From: UBA5704 sp036380715
GTDB taxonomy: Bacteria; Acidobacteriota; Thermoanaerobaculia; Multivoradales; UBA5704
Assembly (NCBI GenBank): GCA_036380715.1
Contig: DASVEF010000185.1
Coordinates: forward strand, 21,666-85,665
DNA length: 64,000 bases
Direction: 5' to 3'
The notes under the pieces were generated by a model, which worked only from the letters and a program-made list of their open reading frames with translations, ran no database searches and had not been told where the DNA came from. Every line of letters begins with the position of its first letter. The first letter of the stretch is position 1. A program made the position numbers and the translations under genes. Positions 23,657 through 34,663 of the stretch are shown here, piece after piece.

Positions 23657-25678
23657 ATGAAGCTTTCGCAGTATCGGTCCTTCGCCCGCGCCGCGGCCGT
23701 GGCGACGGTGTCCCTGATCACATCGCTGGCCTTGCCGTCGCCGGTCCGCTCCGCGGAGCCCCGCTGGCAGCCCCTCGGCCTCTATGGCGGCACGGTCAAC
23801 GCCGTGGCCGTGGCCCCCAGCGCGCGCCGTGTCCTCTATGCCTTCACCCCAACGGGGCTCTTCTTCAAGAGTGTCGACGCGGGAGCCCACTGGCGTCCGG
23901 TGGGCAGCGGCATTCCGGGCGGCAGCATCCCTGGCGGCAGTGGCCAGGTCCTGGTCGTTGATCCCCGAGATCCCGACGTGGTCTACGTCGGGTTCCAGGC
24001 AGTCGAGGCCGGCCGATCGAGGTTCTACAAGACGACCGACGGCGGAGAGACCTGGTCCTGGGCGGGCCAGGGGCTCGGAGAGAACAGCATCCTCGCCCTG
24101 GCGATCGACCCGCGGGACTCCTCGATCCTGTTCGCCGCGACGGGCCTGGGATTGTTCCAGAGCGACGACGCCGGAGCGACCTGGCGGCTGAATCCGGCGT
24201 TTCCCAGCCATCCTGAGGGGAACGCCCTCGAGGACGTGGTGTTCGATCCGTTCTCGCCAGGGGTGCTGTACGTCGCCGCGGGAGAGAGGGGCCTGTTCAA
24301 GAGTGAGGACGGCGGGGCGACCTGGCAGTTGGTGTGGCAGGGGGAGCCGTGGCAAGAGCGGGAAGTCCTCCGCATCGCCCTCGATCCTGCCTCTCCCGGC
24401 ACGCTCTACCTGGGCCTCTTCCGAGGTCAGGTGCTCACGACCACAGACGGTGGAGCGACCTGGACCCGTTCGGTGGCCTCGCCCGATTTCTACCTGACCG
24501 ACCTCGCAGTCTCTCCGGACGGCGCCACTGTTTACGAGGCGAGCAGCGGCGGAGTGTTCCGGAGCGGTGATGGCGGGCAGACCTGGGAGAGGAGCCTGAG
24601 CTTTGGCTACACGCTCGTCACCGACCTGGCGGTCCCGCTGTCGCCGCCTGGGGTCGTCTATGCCGCGATGGACCTCCTCGGGGTCTTCAAGAGCAGCAAC
24701 CGTGGTGAGACCTGGCGCGAAGTGAGCCAGGGGATCCTGGGCAGCTACCCCATCCATCTGGCGATCGCGCCGTCGAATCCCTCCTACCTCTACGCGAGCG
24801 TGGTGGGGCGCGGCGTCCTGCGGAGCTCGGACGGGGGCGCGAGCTGGCGTCCGGCGAGCGGAGGAATGGGCGATCAGATCTTGAAGCTGGCGGTCGATCC
24901 CCGTGATTTCCGCGTAGTCCACGCGGCCGCGGATTTCGGCCGGATGTGGAAGACCACGAACGCCGGAAGAACCTGGACCCTGACGAGCATCGAGGACGGC
25001 GGGTGTGTGTTCCCGAGAAGCCTCTTCGTCCACCCCCGCAGGCCACAGAACGTCTTCGTCTCCGGGGTCACGACCACCGGCTGCGACCGCCAGCATGAGG
25101 AGAGCTGCCTGGTCTTCCAGAGCCCCGACGGCGGCGCGAGCTGGTCGTGTCTCAAGGGTATCGGAGAAGAGCTCTTCTCTTTCGTCTCCGACCCGGTCCG
25201 CCTCTCCTCGCTCTACGGCGTGGATTTTCAGGATGTCCTGAGATCCACGGACGCAGGGGGCCACTGGGCTCCGGCGGGCACGGGGCTGCCGCCGAACGGC
25301 TTCAAAGCCCTGGCCGCTTCGCCTTCGCAGTCGGGCGTGCTCTACGCCGCCACCTCCCAGGGCGTTTTCAAGAGCATTGACGGCGCCCGCACCTGGCGCC
25401 CGGCGCGCCGCGGTCTGGCGGCGAACGCGCGAGTCGTGCAGGTGGAGGTCGCGCCGTCGGCCGCGTCGGTGCTCTACGCCGTGGTCGCCCGGTTCAACCG
25501 CGAGACGAGGACCGACGTGTATGCCCTGTATCGGAGCGCCGACGCCGCCCGCCACTGGAAGCCTGTGACGCTGGAAGGCCTGCCGGGGACGCAGTGGTCG
25601 GTGGTGGTCGATCCACGGCGCCCCAACCGGCTGTATGCCACCACGGAGCTCGGGATCTACCGGATCGACCTGCGATGA
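23657..25678 (+). CDS. Secreted BNR beta-propeller protein, tandem copy 2
   Basis: Encodes 673 aa, starting 18 bases after the previous stop. Signal peptide: KLSQYRSFARAAAVATVSLIT then LALPSPVRSA. The mature N-terminus PRWQPLGLYGGTVNAVAVAP aligns with GRWTSIGPYGGSVSAIAVAP of copy 1, and the Asp-boxes recur at the same spacing (SVDAGAHW, TTDGGETW, SDDAGATW, SEDGGATW, TTDGGATW, SGDGGQTW, SSNRGETW). Both copies have a near-C-terminal insert with a Cys-containing loop (CDRQHEESCLVF here, CEPPSREGCTGL in copy 1), conserved and thus probably structural. Confidence 0.85.
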   Translation: MKLSQYRSFARAAAVATVSLITSLALPSPVRSAEPRWQPLGLYGGTVNAVAVAPSARRVLYAFTPTGLFFKSVDAGAHWRPVGSGIPGGSIPGGSGQVLVVDPRDPDVVYVGFQAVEAGRSRFYKTTDGGETWSWAGQGLGENSILALAIDPRDSSILFAATGLGLFQSDDAGATWRLNPAFPSHPEGNALEDVVFDPFSPGVLYVAAGERGLFKSEDGGATWQLVWQGEPWQEREVLRIALDPASPGTLYLGLFRGQVLTTTDGGATWTRSVASPDFYLTDLAVSPDGATVYEASSGGVFRSGDGGQTWERSLSFGYTLVTDLAVPLSPPGVVYAAMDLLGVFKSSNRGETWREVSQGILGSYPIHLAIAPSNPSYLYASVVGRGVLRSSDGGASWRPASGGMGDQILKLAVDPRDFRVVHAAADFGRMWKTTNAGRTWTLTSIEDGGCVFPRSLFVHPRRPQNVFVSGVTTTGCDRQHEESCLVFQSPDGGASWSCLKGIGEELFSFVSDPVRLSSLYGVDFQDVLRSTDAGGHWAPAGTGLPPNGFKALAASPSQSGVLYAATSQGVFKSIDGARTWRPARRGLAANARVVQVEVAPSAASVLYAVVARFNRETRTDVYALYRSADAARHWKPVTLEGLPGTQWSVVVDPRRPNRLYATTELGIYRIDLR

Positions 25679-25699
25679 AATGTTTGTAAGGAGGCTGCC

Positions 25700-28207
<2,508 letters not shown>

Positions 28208-28264
28208 GGCAGAGGTTGGGGGCTCTCCCATAGGCCCCGACTTTGCCGCCGAGTGATCTGTCGC

Positions 28265-28300
28265 ATCCCCCACTGTAGAGACGCCCCGTGGGGCGTCTCT
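28265..28300. repeat. Outer inverted repeat, left copy (36 bp)
   Basis: Contains the palindrome AGAGACGCCCCGTGGGGCGTCTCT in two arms (28277-28300), preceded by ATCCCCCACTGT. The right copy at 29074-29109 is its near-perfect reverse complement, with one mismatch and one extra G. Confidence 0.85.
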
Positions 28301-28316
28301 CTCCGGAGGTGCCCGC

Positions 28317-28360
28317 GACATCGCGCGGATTGCTGGAAAATCCATGGCGCCGCCGCAGGA
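28317..28360 (+). repeat. Direct repeat, left copy (44 bp)
   Basis: GACATCGCGCGGATTGCTGG followed by AAAATCCATGGCGCCGCCGCAGGA in two parts. It recurs in the same orientation at 29033-29075 with only a few differences. Confidence 0.85.
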
Positions 28361-29032
28361 AGGGCTGGTCCCGGAAACCTGAGGCCGGGCCTCCGACAAG
28401 GAAAGGCTCTGAGACCGGCGTCTGAGCCTTGGGGAACGCCGCCGGAGGGTGGTCCGCCGGCGGTGCTCCCTTCCGGAGGACCGGCAAAGGGAGGGGCAGG
28501 CGGGATCAACCTTTTCGAACCGTTCGGAAAGCCGGGTACACCCCTCTACCTGCCAGGTAACGCCCTTCTCCAACCCGGGTACACCCCCCCTAACTACCCT
28601 GGTAGACCACTCCACAACCCAGGTACGCCCCCCTACCTACCCAGGTACACCCCTGTACCTGGGTTTCCTAGTCCGATACTTACGAGGGATGGCCCCGATC
28701 CCTGCCAGGTACATCCCTGTACCTGGGTTCTCTGGTCCGATGTTTACGAGGGATAGTCCGATACCTACGAGGGATGGTCCGGTATTTACGAGGGACGGCT
28801 CCGATCCCTGCCAGGTACACCCTGATCCCTGCCAGGGATCGCCCGTTCCCTGGCAGGGACTGTCCGATACTTACGAGGCGCTGTCCTGTACCTACGAAGA
28901 TCTGCCGTTTCCCAGCCATGATCCGCCGCCGTCCCACCTTGCCCTGCCTCGTTCCCTGGGAACGCCGCCGCTGAATCACCTTCCGCCGGCGTCTCCAAGC
29001 CTTGAGCGACGATCTCCAGGCCTTGTTCGGCT
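28361..29032. repeat. Non-coding mosaic with degenerate 21-bp satellite
   Basis: No gene is called here. Between about 28530 and 28950 the sequence consists of 21-23-bp units in two intermixed families. One is like ACACCCCTGTACCTGGGT/CCAGGT; the other like TAGTCCGATACTTACGAGGG (near 28671, 28733, 28754, 28775 and 28859). Exact 21-bp spacing holds across at least ten consecutive units in the right half. A second pair of related segments (GGGAACGCCGCCG...TCCGCCGGCG) lies at about 28432-28468 and 28959-28996. Because 21 bp is seven codons, several frames remain open, giving spurious heptapeptide-repeat proteins. Confidence 0.8.
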
Positions 29033-29075
29033 GACATCGCACGGATTCCTGGAAATCAATGGCGCCGCCGCAGGA
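29033..29075 (+). repeat. Direct repeat, right copy
   Basis: Second copy of the unit at 28317-28360 (GACATCGCACGGATTCCTGG and on). It runs straight into the outer inverted repeat. Confidence 0.85.
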
Positions 29076-29109
29076 GACGCCCCACGGGGCGTCTCTACAG
29101 TGGGGGGAT
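29074..29109. repeat. Outer inverted repeat, right copy
   Basis: GGAGACGCCCCACGGGGCGT followed by CTCTACAGTGGGGGGAT; reverse complement of 28265-28300. It lies about 50 bases upstream of the permease start. Confidence 0.85.
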
Positions 29110-29160
29110 CTCCAGCGGGCCGAAGGGCGTCCGCACGAAAATTGCAAATCCCTCCCCCGC

Positions 29161-30270
29161 ATGGCGCAGACGCTGATCGAGGAGCCCAGGACGGAGAGGG
29201 CGCCGGAGAAGCCACCGGGGGAGACGCGGGCGACCTTGCTGGCGGTGATCGCCACGGTCCTGGTGCTCGCTTTCCTCAAATGGAGCCAGGCGGCGACCGT
29301 GCCGGTGGCCTTCGCCGTCTTCCTGATCGCCATCGCCTGGCCGGTTCAGGAGAAGCTCGAACGGCGGATGCCGCGATGGGCGAGCTTTCTTCTCACAGTC
29401 CTGCTGATGCTGTCGGTCCTCGCCCTGTTCGTGGGCGCCCTGTGGTGGAGCTTCGAGCTGGTCTCCGCGAAGTCCGCTCAGTACATGCCGCGGCTCCAGG
29501 CGGTGTACGCCCGTCTCCAGGGATGGGCGGCCAGCTATGGGTTCGACCTGTCCGGCAACAGCCTCCGCGGGCTCAGCGGCGGCCTGGCCAGATCCATCGC
29601 GGCGGCGCTCTCCGCGTCGGTCAGCGGCATCCTGCTGGTCCTGGCGCTGGCCATCCTCGGCCTGCACGAGGTGCGCGACTTCCGGGACAGGGCGCGGCAC
29701 GCCTTCCGCCATGAGCGGCGCGGCGCGGAGCTCGTCGAGACGGTCCGCAAGATCGCCACGCAATACCAGGAGTACCTCTGGGCCTTGACGGTGACCGCCG
29801 TCCTGCAAGGGGTGACCGTAGGGCTCTTCTCCCTCCTGATCGGCCTCGATTTCCCCTTCGTCTGGGGACTGCTGGCCTTCCTCCTGAACTACGTCCCCAC
29901 CGTGGGCTCGGTCATCGCGGTAGTCCCGCCGACCCTCTTCGCGCTCGTACAGTTCGACAGCCCCGGCCGGCCGCTCGCCGTCTTCCTCGGCATGGCCGTG
30001 CTCCAGCTCATCATGGGCAACTACGTGGACCCCCTGATCCAGGGGAAGTACCTGTCCATGTCGCCGGTCGTGATCCTGATCTCGATCGTCTTCTGGGGAT
30101 GGCTCTGGGGAGTGCCAGGCGCCCTGCTCGGGGTTCCGATCACGGTCGGCATCGTGATCGCCTCCGGCCACTTCCCCAGGACGCGGTGGATCGCCCGCCT
30201 GCTGACCGAGCCCTCACCCCCTGGCCCCCTCTCCCGTCATCGGGAGAGGGGGAACACAGAAGAAAGCTGA
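29161..30270 (+). CDS. AI-2E family (PerM-like) membrane permease
   Basis: Encodes 369 aa from ATG 29161; no clear Shine-Dalgarno. About seven to eight hydrophobic segments follow the family pattern: VPVAFAVFLIAIAWPVQEKL, FLLTVLLMLSVLALFVGALW, SVSGILLVLALAILGL, LTVTAVLQGVTVGLFSLLIGL, LLAFLLNYVPTVGSVIAVVP, and LQLIMGNYVDPLIQGKYLSM with WGWLWGVPGALLGVPITV. The family exports quorum-sensing signals, Na+/H+ or other small molecules; the substrate here is unknown. The last residues (EPSPPGPLSRHRERGNTEES) are encoded by a CCCTCTCCC repeat, so the original C-terminus has been replaced or extended. Confidence 0.9.
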   Translation: MAQTLIEEPRTERAPEKPPGETRATLLAVIATVLVLAFLKWSQAATVPVAFAVFLIAIAWPVQEKLERRMPRWASFLLTVLLMLSVLALFVGALWWSFELVSAKSAQYMPRLQAVYARLQGWAASYGFDLSGNSLRGLSGGLARSIAAALSASVSGILLVLALAILGLHEVRDFRDRARHAFRHERRGAELVETVRKIATQYQEYLWALTVTAVLQGVTVGLFSLLIGLDFPFVWGLLAFLLNYVPTVGSVIAVVPPTLFALVQFDSPGRPLAVFLGMAVLQLIMGNYVDPLIQGKYLSMSPVVILISIVFWGWLWGVPGALLGVPITVGIVIASGHFPRTRWIARLLTEPSPPGPLSRHRERGNTEES

Positions 30271-30336
30271 AGAGAGGAGATTTGGGTGGGGGCGCCCCTC
30301 TCCCGGTGACGGGAGAGGGGACGGGGGTGAGGGCTC
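30208..30336. repeat. CCCTCTCCC palindromic repeat, inverted pair (copies 3 and 4)
   Basis: One copy at about 30208-30255 starts inside the permease gene and supplies its stop region; another, in the opposite orientation, covers about 30287-30336. Each has the CCCCTCTCCCG stem around GTGA/TCAT. A 32-base spacer separates them. The second ends at the stop of the convergent ada gene. Confidence 0.85.
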
Positions 30337-31435
30337 AGCGGTAATCGGCTCTCGGACCGCGCGCTTCCCGCTCCAACAGCCGACGCTTCCGCTCGGCGCC
30401 CCAGCGGTAGCCGCCGGGATCTCCGTCGCCGCGCACCACGCGGTGGCAGGGGACCGCCAGCGCCACCCGGTTCGACGCGCAGGCCTGGGCCACGGCGCGG
30501 GCGGCTTGCGGCTGGCCCAGCGCCGCGGCGACCTCGCCGTACGAGCGGGTTTCTCCGTAGGGGATCTCCTGGAGCGCCTTCCAGACCCTCTCCTGGAACG
30601 CGGTCGCTTGCACGTCGAGCGGCAGCGCCAGGTGCGGCGAGGTCCCTTCCAGGTGATGGACGACCTCCTCGATCCGCGCGCGCAGCCCCTCGTCCTCCTC
30701 TCCGGCCCGCTCCAGGAAAGCCTGCGGATACTCCCGCCGGAGCGCCGCCGCGAGCTCCTCGTCGGAGTCGCCCAGGGTCACGGCGCAGACCCCCCGGTCC
30801 GTCACCGCGACGAGCAGCCGGCCGAGCGGCGACGGGGCGATCCCGAAGCGGATCCGCATCCCCCGGCCGCCGCGGCGGTAGGTCGCCGGTGTCATGCCGA
30901 GCCGCGCGTCCGACCGCTCGTAGACCCGGCTGCCGGAGCCGAAGCCCGCCTCGTAGGTCGCCGCCGTCACGTCGTCCCCCTGCTGGAGGCGCTCCTTGAA
31001 GCGCTCCATCCGCCGCGCCCTGGCGTACTCCCTGGGCGAGACGCCGGTGACCCGCTTGAACGTGCGCTGGAGGTGATACGGGCTCATCCCCATCTCCCGG
31101 CCGAGCGCTTCCAGGGTCACGGGCTCGTCGAGGTTCGCCTCGATGTACGCGCAGGCCCTCTGAATCGTCCGCGCCGGCTCGGCGACCGCATTGCGCGGCC
31201 GGCATCGCCGGCAGGGGCGGTATCCCGCCTGCTCCGCCTCGTTCGGCTCTGTGAAGAACGTCACGCTCTCGCGCCGCGGCCGCCGCGACGGGCACGAAGG
31301 CCGGCAGTACACCCCGGTCGAGGAGACCGCGTAGACGAAGCGGCCGTCCGCCTCCGCGTCCCGGTCCAGGACCGCCGTCCACGCCGCCTCGGGCTCAAGG
31401 TTCTCTCTTTCCGTCATCCGTTGGATCATTGTCAT
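30335..31435 (-). CDS. ada: Bifunctional Ada: O6-methylguanine-DNA methyltransferase and transcriptional regulator
   Basis: Encodes 366 aa. ATG 31435 follows GGGAGG. Domains: N-terminal Ada zinc domain with four Cys (GVYCRPSCPSRRP ... YRPCRRCRP), AraC-type helix-turn-helix (LEALGREMGMSPYHLQRTFKRVTGVSPREYARARRM read in parts), and the C-terminal methyltransferase with active-site PCHRV in ALAVPCHRVVRGDG. It repairs O6-methylguanine and methyl phosphotriesters and turns on the adaptive response when methylated. No alkA/alkB neighbours, so it probably regulates only itself or distant genes. Confidence 0.95.
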   Translation of the reverse strand: MTMIQRMTERENLEPEAAWTAVLDRDAEADGRFVYAVSSTGVYCRPSCPSRRPRRESVTFFTEPNEAEQAGYRPCRRCRPRNAVAEPARTIQRACAYIEANLDEPVTLEALGREMGMSPYHLQRTFKRVTGVSPREYARARRMERFKERLQQGDDVTAATYEAGFGSGSRVYERSDARLGMTPATYRRGGRGMRIRFGIAPSPLGRLLVAVTDRGVCAVTLGDSDEELAAALRREYPQAFLERAGEEDEGLRARIEEVVHHLEGTSPHLALPLDVQATAFQERVWKALQEIPYGETRSYGEVAAALGQPQAARAVAQACASNRVALAVPCHRVVRGDGDPGGYRWGAERKRRLLEREARGPRADYR

Positions 31436-31504
31436 GGATTTTCCTCCCTCATTACCAGGACAGAGTATCGGGAGGCTCGGACGGGAACCATCCGGCGCTT
31501 GCGG

Positions 31505-33088
31505 TCAAACTCCTGAGGGCAGAGGCAGCGTCTCCAGCAGCTTCGCCAGGGTGAGGGGATCGACCGGCTTGGTGAGGTGCTGATCGAAACCGGCCTGCCG
31601 GGCCTGCCGCCGGTCCTCCTCCTGTCCATAACCGCTCAGGGCGATGAGGTAAATCCCGGCCGTCTCGTCCGCTCTGCGCAGGAGGCGGGCCAGGGCATAG
31701 CCGTCCATCCCTCCGGGCAGCCCGATGTCGCAGATCGCCACGTCGGGCCGGTGCTGGCGAGCGGCCTCCAGCCCCGCCTGGCCGGTCTCGGCCACGACCA
31801 CCTGATGCCCGTAGATCTCCAGCAGCATCTGCAGGCTCTCCGCCGCGTCGCGGTTGTCCTCGACGACGAGGATCCACAGCGACCGCGCCGGCGATTGAGA
31901 GAGGAAGCCGGTCCCCGCTTCCACCGCTGGCTGTGGGCTGAGGGGCAGTTGGATCGTGATCCTCGTTCCGCGGCCCCGGCCCGCGCTTGACGCCTGTACG
32001 CTGCCGCTGTGGAGCTCGGTCAGCCCCTTGACCAGGGCCAGGCCGAGGCCCAGCCCGCCCCGGCTCCGGTCCAGGCTCCGGTCCGCCTGGCTGAACGGCT
32101 CGAACAGGCGCGCCAGCATGCCCGGTTCCATGCCGATGCCCGTGTCTTCCACCGCGAGCACCGCGATCCCTTCGTCGCCGTCTTCGGTCAAACGGATGGT
32201 CACGCGGCCACCTGGATTCGTGAACTTGTTCGAGTTCTGCAAGAGGTTTCCAAGGACCTGGGAGAGCCGGGTCGGATCGCCGGCCACCCAGACCGGCTGG
32301 TCCGGCAGCTCCGCGGCGAGCGTCAGCCGGTTGGCCTCGATCAGGCTGCGGTGGTCCTCGGCCGCGGCGCGGACCAGGGGGACCAGGTCGAGCCGCTCCT
32401 TGCGCAGCAGGATCTTGCCGCGGGAGATCCGCGACACGTCGAGCAGGTCGTCGACCAGCCGGGCCATGTGCATCACCTGCCGCTCGATCATGCCGCGCGC
32501 CTGCTGCACGGGAGGATCGGCGGGACCGACCATCCGCAGCACCTCCACGGCGGTGCGGATCGGGGCCAGGGGATTGCGCAGCTCGTGGGCCAGCATGGCC
32601 AGGAACTCGTCCTTGCGGCGATCGGCCTCCCGGAGCTCCTCCATAGCCTGCCGTTGTACGGTGACGTCGGCGAGCGTTCCGACCCACTCGCGCACCTCGC
32701 CCTCCGGCCCGTAGACCGGAACGGCCCTCGACAGAATGGTCCGCAGCCCGCCATCCTGCGTCTGGACGCGGTATTCGACCTCGAACGGCGCGCCGGTGGA
32801 CATCGAGGTCACCCAGGCGGTCCGCGCCAGCTCGCGGTCGTCCGGATGGACGGCCTCGATCCACCCCTGCCAGTCGAACCCTCCCTGCTCCGCGGGGCTC
32901 TGGCCGGTGATCTTCTCCCACCACCTCTGCGTGGCGTCGAAGTCTCCGACGCCGGTGGAGGGGTCCCATACCCAGACCGCCTGCGCCGTCGCCTCGGCCA
33001 GAGCGCGGTAGCGCGCCTCGCTCCTGCGGAGCGCTTCGTCCTCGGCCTCGAGAGATGAGGCGGCGGCCGGTCTCGGGTTCGTGCTCAT
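31505..33088 (-). CDS. Hybrid sensor histidine kinase (PAS-HisKA-HATPase-receiver)
   Basis: Encodes 527 aa from ATG 33088. Domains: PAS at about 25-150 (ARYRALAEATAQAVWVWDP, WEKITGQSPAEQ), HisKA with His168 in FLAMLAHELRNPLAP, HATPase_c (N box LLQNSNKFTN, G box VEDTGIGMEPGM and GGLGLGLALVKGL), and a C-terminal receiver (VVEDNRDAAESLQ; phospho-acceptor in VAICDIGLPGGMDGY; TKPVD). No transmembrane segment, so cytoplasmic sensing is likely. No separate response regulator is adjacent. Divergent from the membrane gene at 33190. Confidence 0.93.
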   Translation of the reverse strand: MSTNPRPAAASSLEAEDEALRRSEARYRALAEATAQAVWVWDPSTGVGDFDATQRWWEKITGQSPAEQGGFDWQGWIEAVHPDDRELARTAWVTSMSTGAPFEVEYRVQTQDGGLRTILSRAVPVYGPEGEVREWVGTLADVTVQRQAMEELREADRRKDEFLAMLAHELRNPLAPIRTAVEVLRMVGPADPPVQQARGMIERQVMHMARLVDDLLDVSRISRGKILLRKERLDLVPLVRAAAEDHRSLIEANRLTLAAELPDQPVWVAGDPTRLSQVLGNLLQNSNKFTNPGGRVTIRLTEDGDEGIAVLAVEDTGIGMEPGMLARLFEPFSQADRSLDRSRGGLGLGLALVKGLTELHSGSVQASSAGRGRGTRITIQLPLSPQPAVEAGTGFLSQSPARSLWILVVEDNRDAAESLQMLLEIYGHQVVVAETGQAGLEAARQHRPDVAICDIGLPGGMDGYALARLLRRADETAGIYLIALSGYGQEEDRRQARQAGFDQHLTKPVDPLTLAKLLETLPLPSGV

Positions 33089-33189
33089 GTTGTGCTTCGC
33101 GGGCCGTGCAATCCGATGCGCCCCTGATTGTACAGAGCGGCCGGTCTCGCTGCTAGGATGACTCCGACCGTTCGGTGAGGTGTAGAGCC

Positions 33190-34535
33190 ATGGATGACCA
33201 GCGCCCGGCCGGCGAGCATGATCCAACCCCCGCGGACCTCCGGCATGCGATCCCGGACGACCGCTCCTCGCACGGCATCCTCGGCAGGACCTGGGAGCTC
33301 GAGATGCTGATCTCCGGAGCCGTGGTGTTCGCCCTGATGCAGCTCCCCCCGATGTTCGACCGGGCGTTCGGCCGCATCGAGATCCACTTCTCAGGCTGGC
33401 CGCGGGGGGCGGTGTTCATGGCCTACATGTACGGGAGCGCGATTCTCTACACCTTGATCGCCTCTTTCCTCATCCATCTCACCGCGCGCGCTTACTGGGT
33501 CGGGTTGATCGGCCTCGATTCGGTCTTCCCGCATGGCGTGAAATGGGAGGAGATGCAGTCGGGTCCGATCGCCCGGCGGGTCTACCGCGAGATCCTGCCC
33601 TCGGTGCGATCGCTGATTGTCCGGGCGGACAAGTTCTGCAGCGTGATCTTTTCATTCACGTTTCTCATGGTCATCGCCTTCGCGATGTCAATTGCCATGC
33701 TTCTGTTCTACGGCCTGATCGCCTACGTTCTCTCGATCCTCTTTTTTGGCGGTGAGCATCTGGGCGAAATTTTCTGGGCCGTTCTGTCCGTGGTCACCGT
33801 CGTTCTTCTCGGCATATCGCTCGCGGACAAGGCTCTGGGTGACAGGCTGGATGCCAAGAGCCGGCCGGTGCGCCTGATCGAAAAGGTGTTGCGGTACGTA
33901 GTCTATCCTCTCCAGTTCGGCCCCGTGTACAGCTCGATTTCGATGGTTCTGTTCACCAATGTGCGGAAGAAGATGATCTATCCGCTGATGATGACGGTGT
34001 TTGGCGGATGGTCGCCCTCTTCATGGTCCGCCAGTTGGCCAGGCAGGATAGGATCTCCCTGAGCCCATACAAATACCTGCCGGCGGACGCCAGGGAGCGG
34101 GAGGTGAGCCCGACCTACTATGAGGATCAGAGGCCCGAGGGCGAAGTGTTCCGGGTGGCTCCTTCCATCCAGTCGGACGTGATCCGCGATCCCTATGTCA
34201 AGCTTTTCATCCCCTATTTTCCCGAACGGTACGATCCGGTTGTTGAATCCCAATGCCCGGAGGTCAGGCGCCAGGGGGGAGAGGATTCGCCGGAGCCGCC
34301 GCCGCAGGCTCTGCTCGGTTGCCTAACGAGGATTCTCAAGGTGACTCTGGACGGCCGGCCGATCCCCGGGCTGGAATTCAACTTCCACAATCATCCCAAG
34401 ACCGGTGTGCGCGGAGTCTTGGGATACATCCCTACCGCAGGCCTGGCACGGGGAAGCCACCTGCTGCGCGTCGACGGGATTCCCGGACGGGAGAAAGAGG
34501 AGACCGATCCGCGTGCGATCCGGTTCTGGTTGTAG
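33190..34535 (+). pseudogene. Membrane protein gene split by one frameshift
   Basis: The first frame runs 33190-34062 and gives a protein with at least four hydrophobic segments (AVVFALMQLPPMF, FMAYMYGSAILYTLIASFLIHL, FTFLMVIAFAMSIAMLLFYGLIAYVLSILFF, AVLSVVTVVLLGISLA, quoted in parts). Near 34005 it derails into GGWSPSSWSASWPGRIGSP. The second frame, from ATG 34008, continues naturally: MVALFMVRQLARQDRISLSP and on to FWL at 34535. A lost G in the GGCGGATGG stretch would restore one reading frame of about 448 aa. This may be a true mutation or an assembly error. I do not recognise the family. Confidence 0.75.
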
Positions 34536-34541
34536 GCGGGG

Positions 34542-34562
34542 CCTGCTGTCCTCTCCAGCAGG
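34542..34562 (+). terminator. Weak hairpin after the membrane gene
   Basis: CCTGCTG and CAGCAGG form a 7-bp stem around TCCTCTC, followed by TTCT only. A possible terminator between the membrane gene and the DUF5131 gene. Confidence 0.35.
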
Positions 34563-34628
34563 TTCTGGAATCCCGATCCGGAAGTGGACTACAATTCCGT
34601 CATTCGGCAACTCCGTCTGGGCTGCGTA

Positions 34629-34657
34629 TTGCCTTACGCCCTGTTTGCGTCTATGCT
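34629..34657 (+). promoter_or_regulatory. Candidate promoter of the DUF5131/TcmP pair
   Basis: TTGCCT (34629-34634) and TATGCT (34652-34657) with a 17-base spacer. The -10 ends six bases before ATG 34664, again predicting a leaderless message. Confidence 0.45.
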
Positions 34658-34663
34658 GGGGAT

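Noticed and set aside
28530..28950. CRISPR-like array
   Set aside because: Units are contiguous and degenerate with no unique spacers and no cas gene nearby.
28449..29714. Open frame with heptapeptide repeats through the satellite and into the permease gene
   Set aside because: The openness follows from the 21-bp period; it runs out of frame into a recognised gene and lacks a ribosome site.
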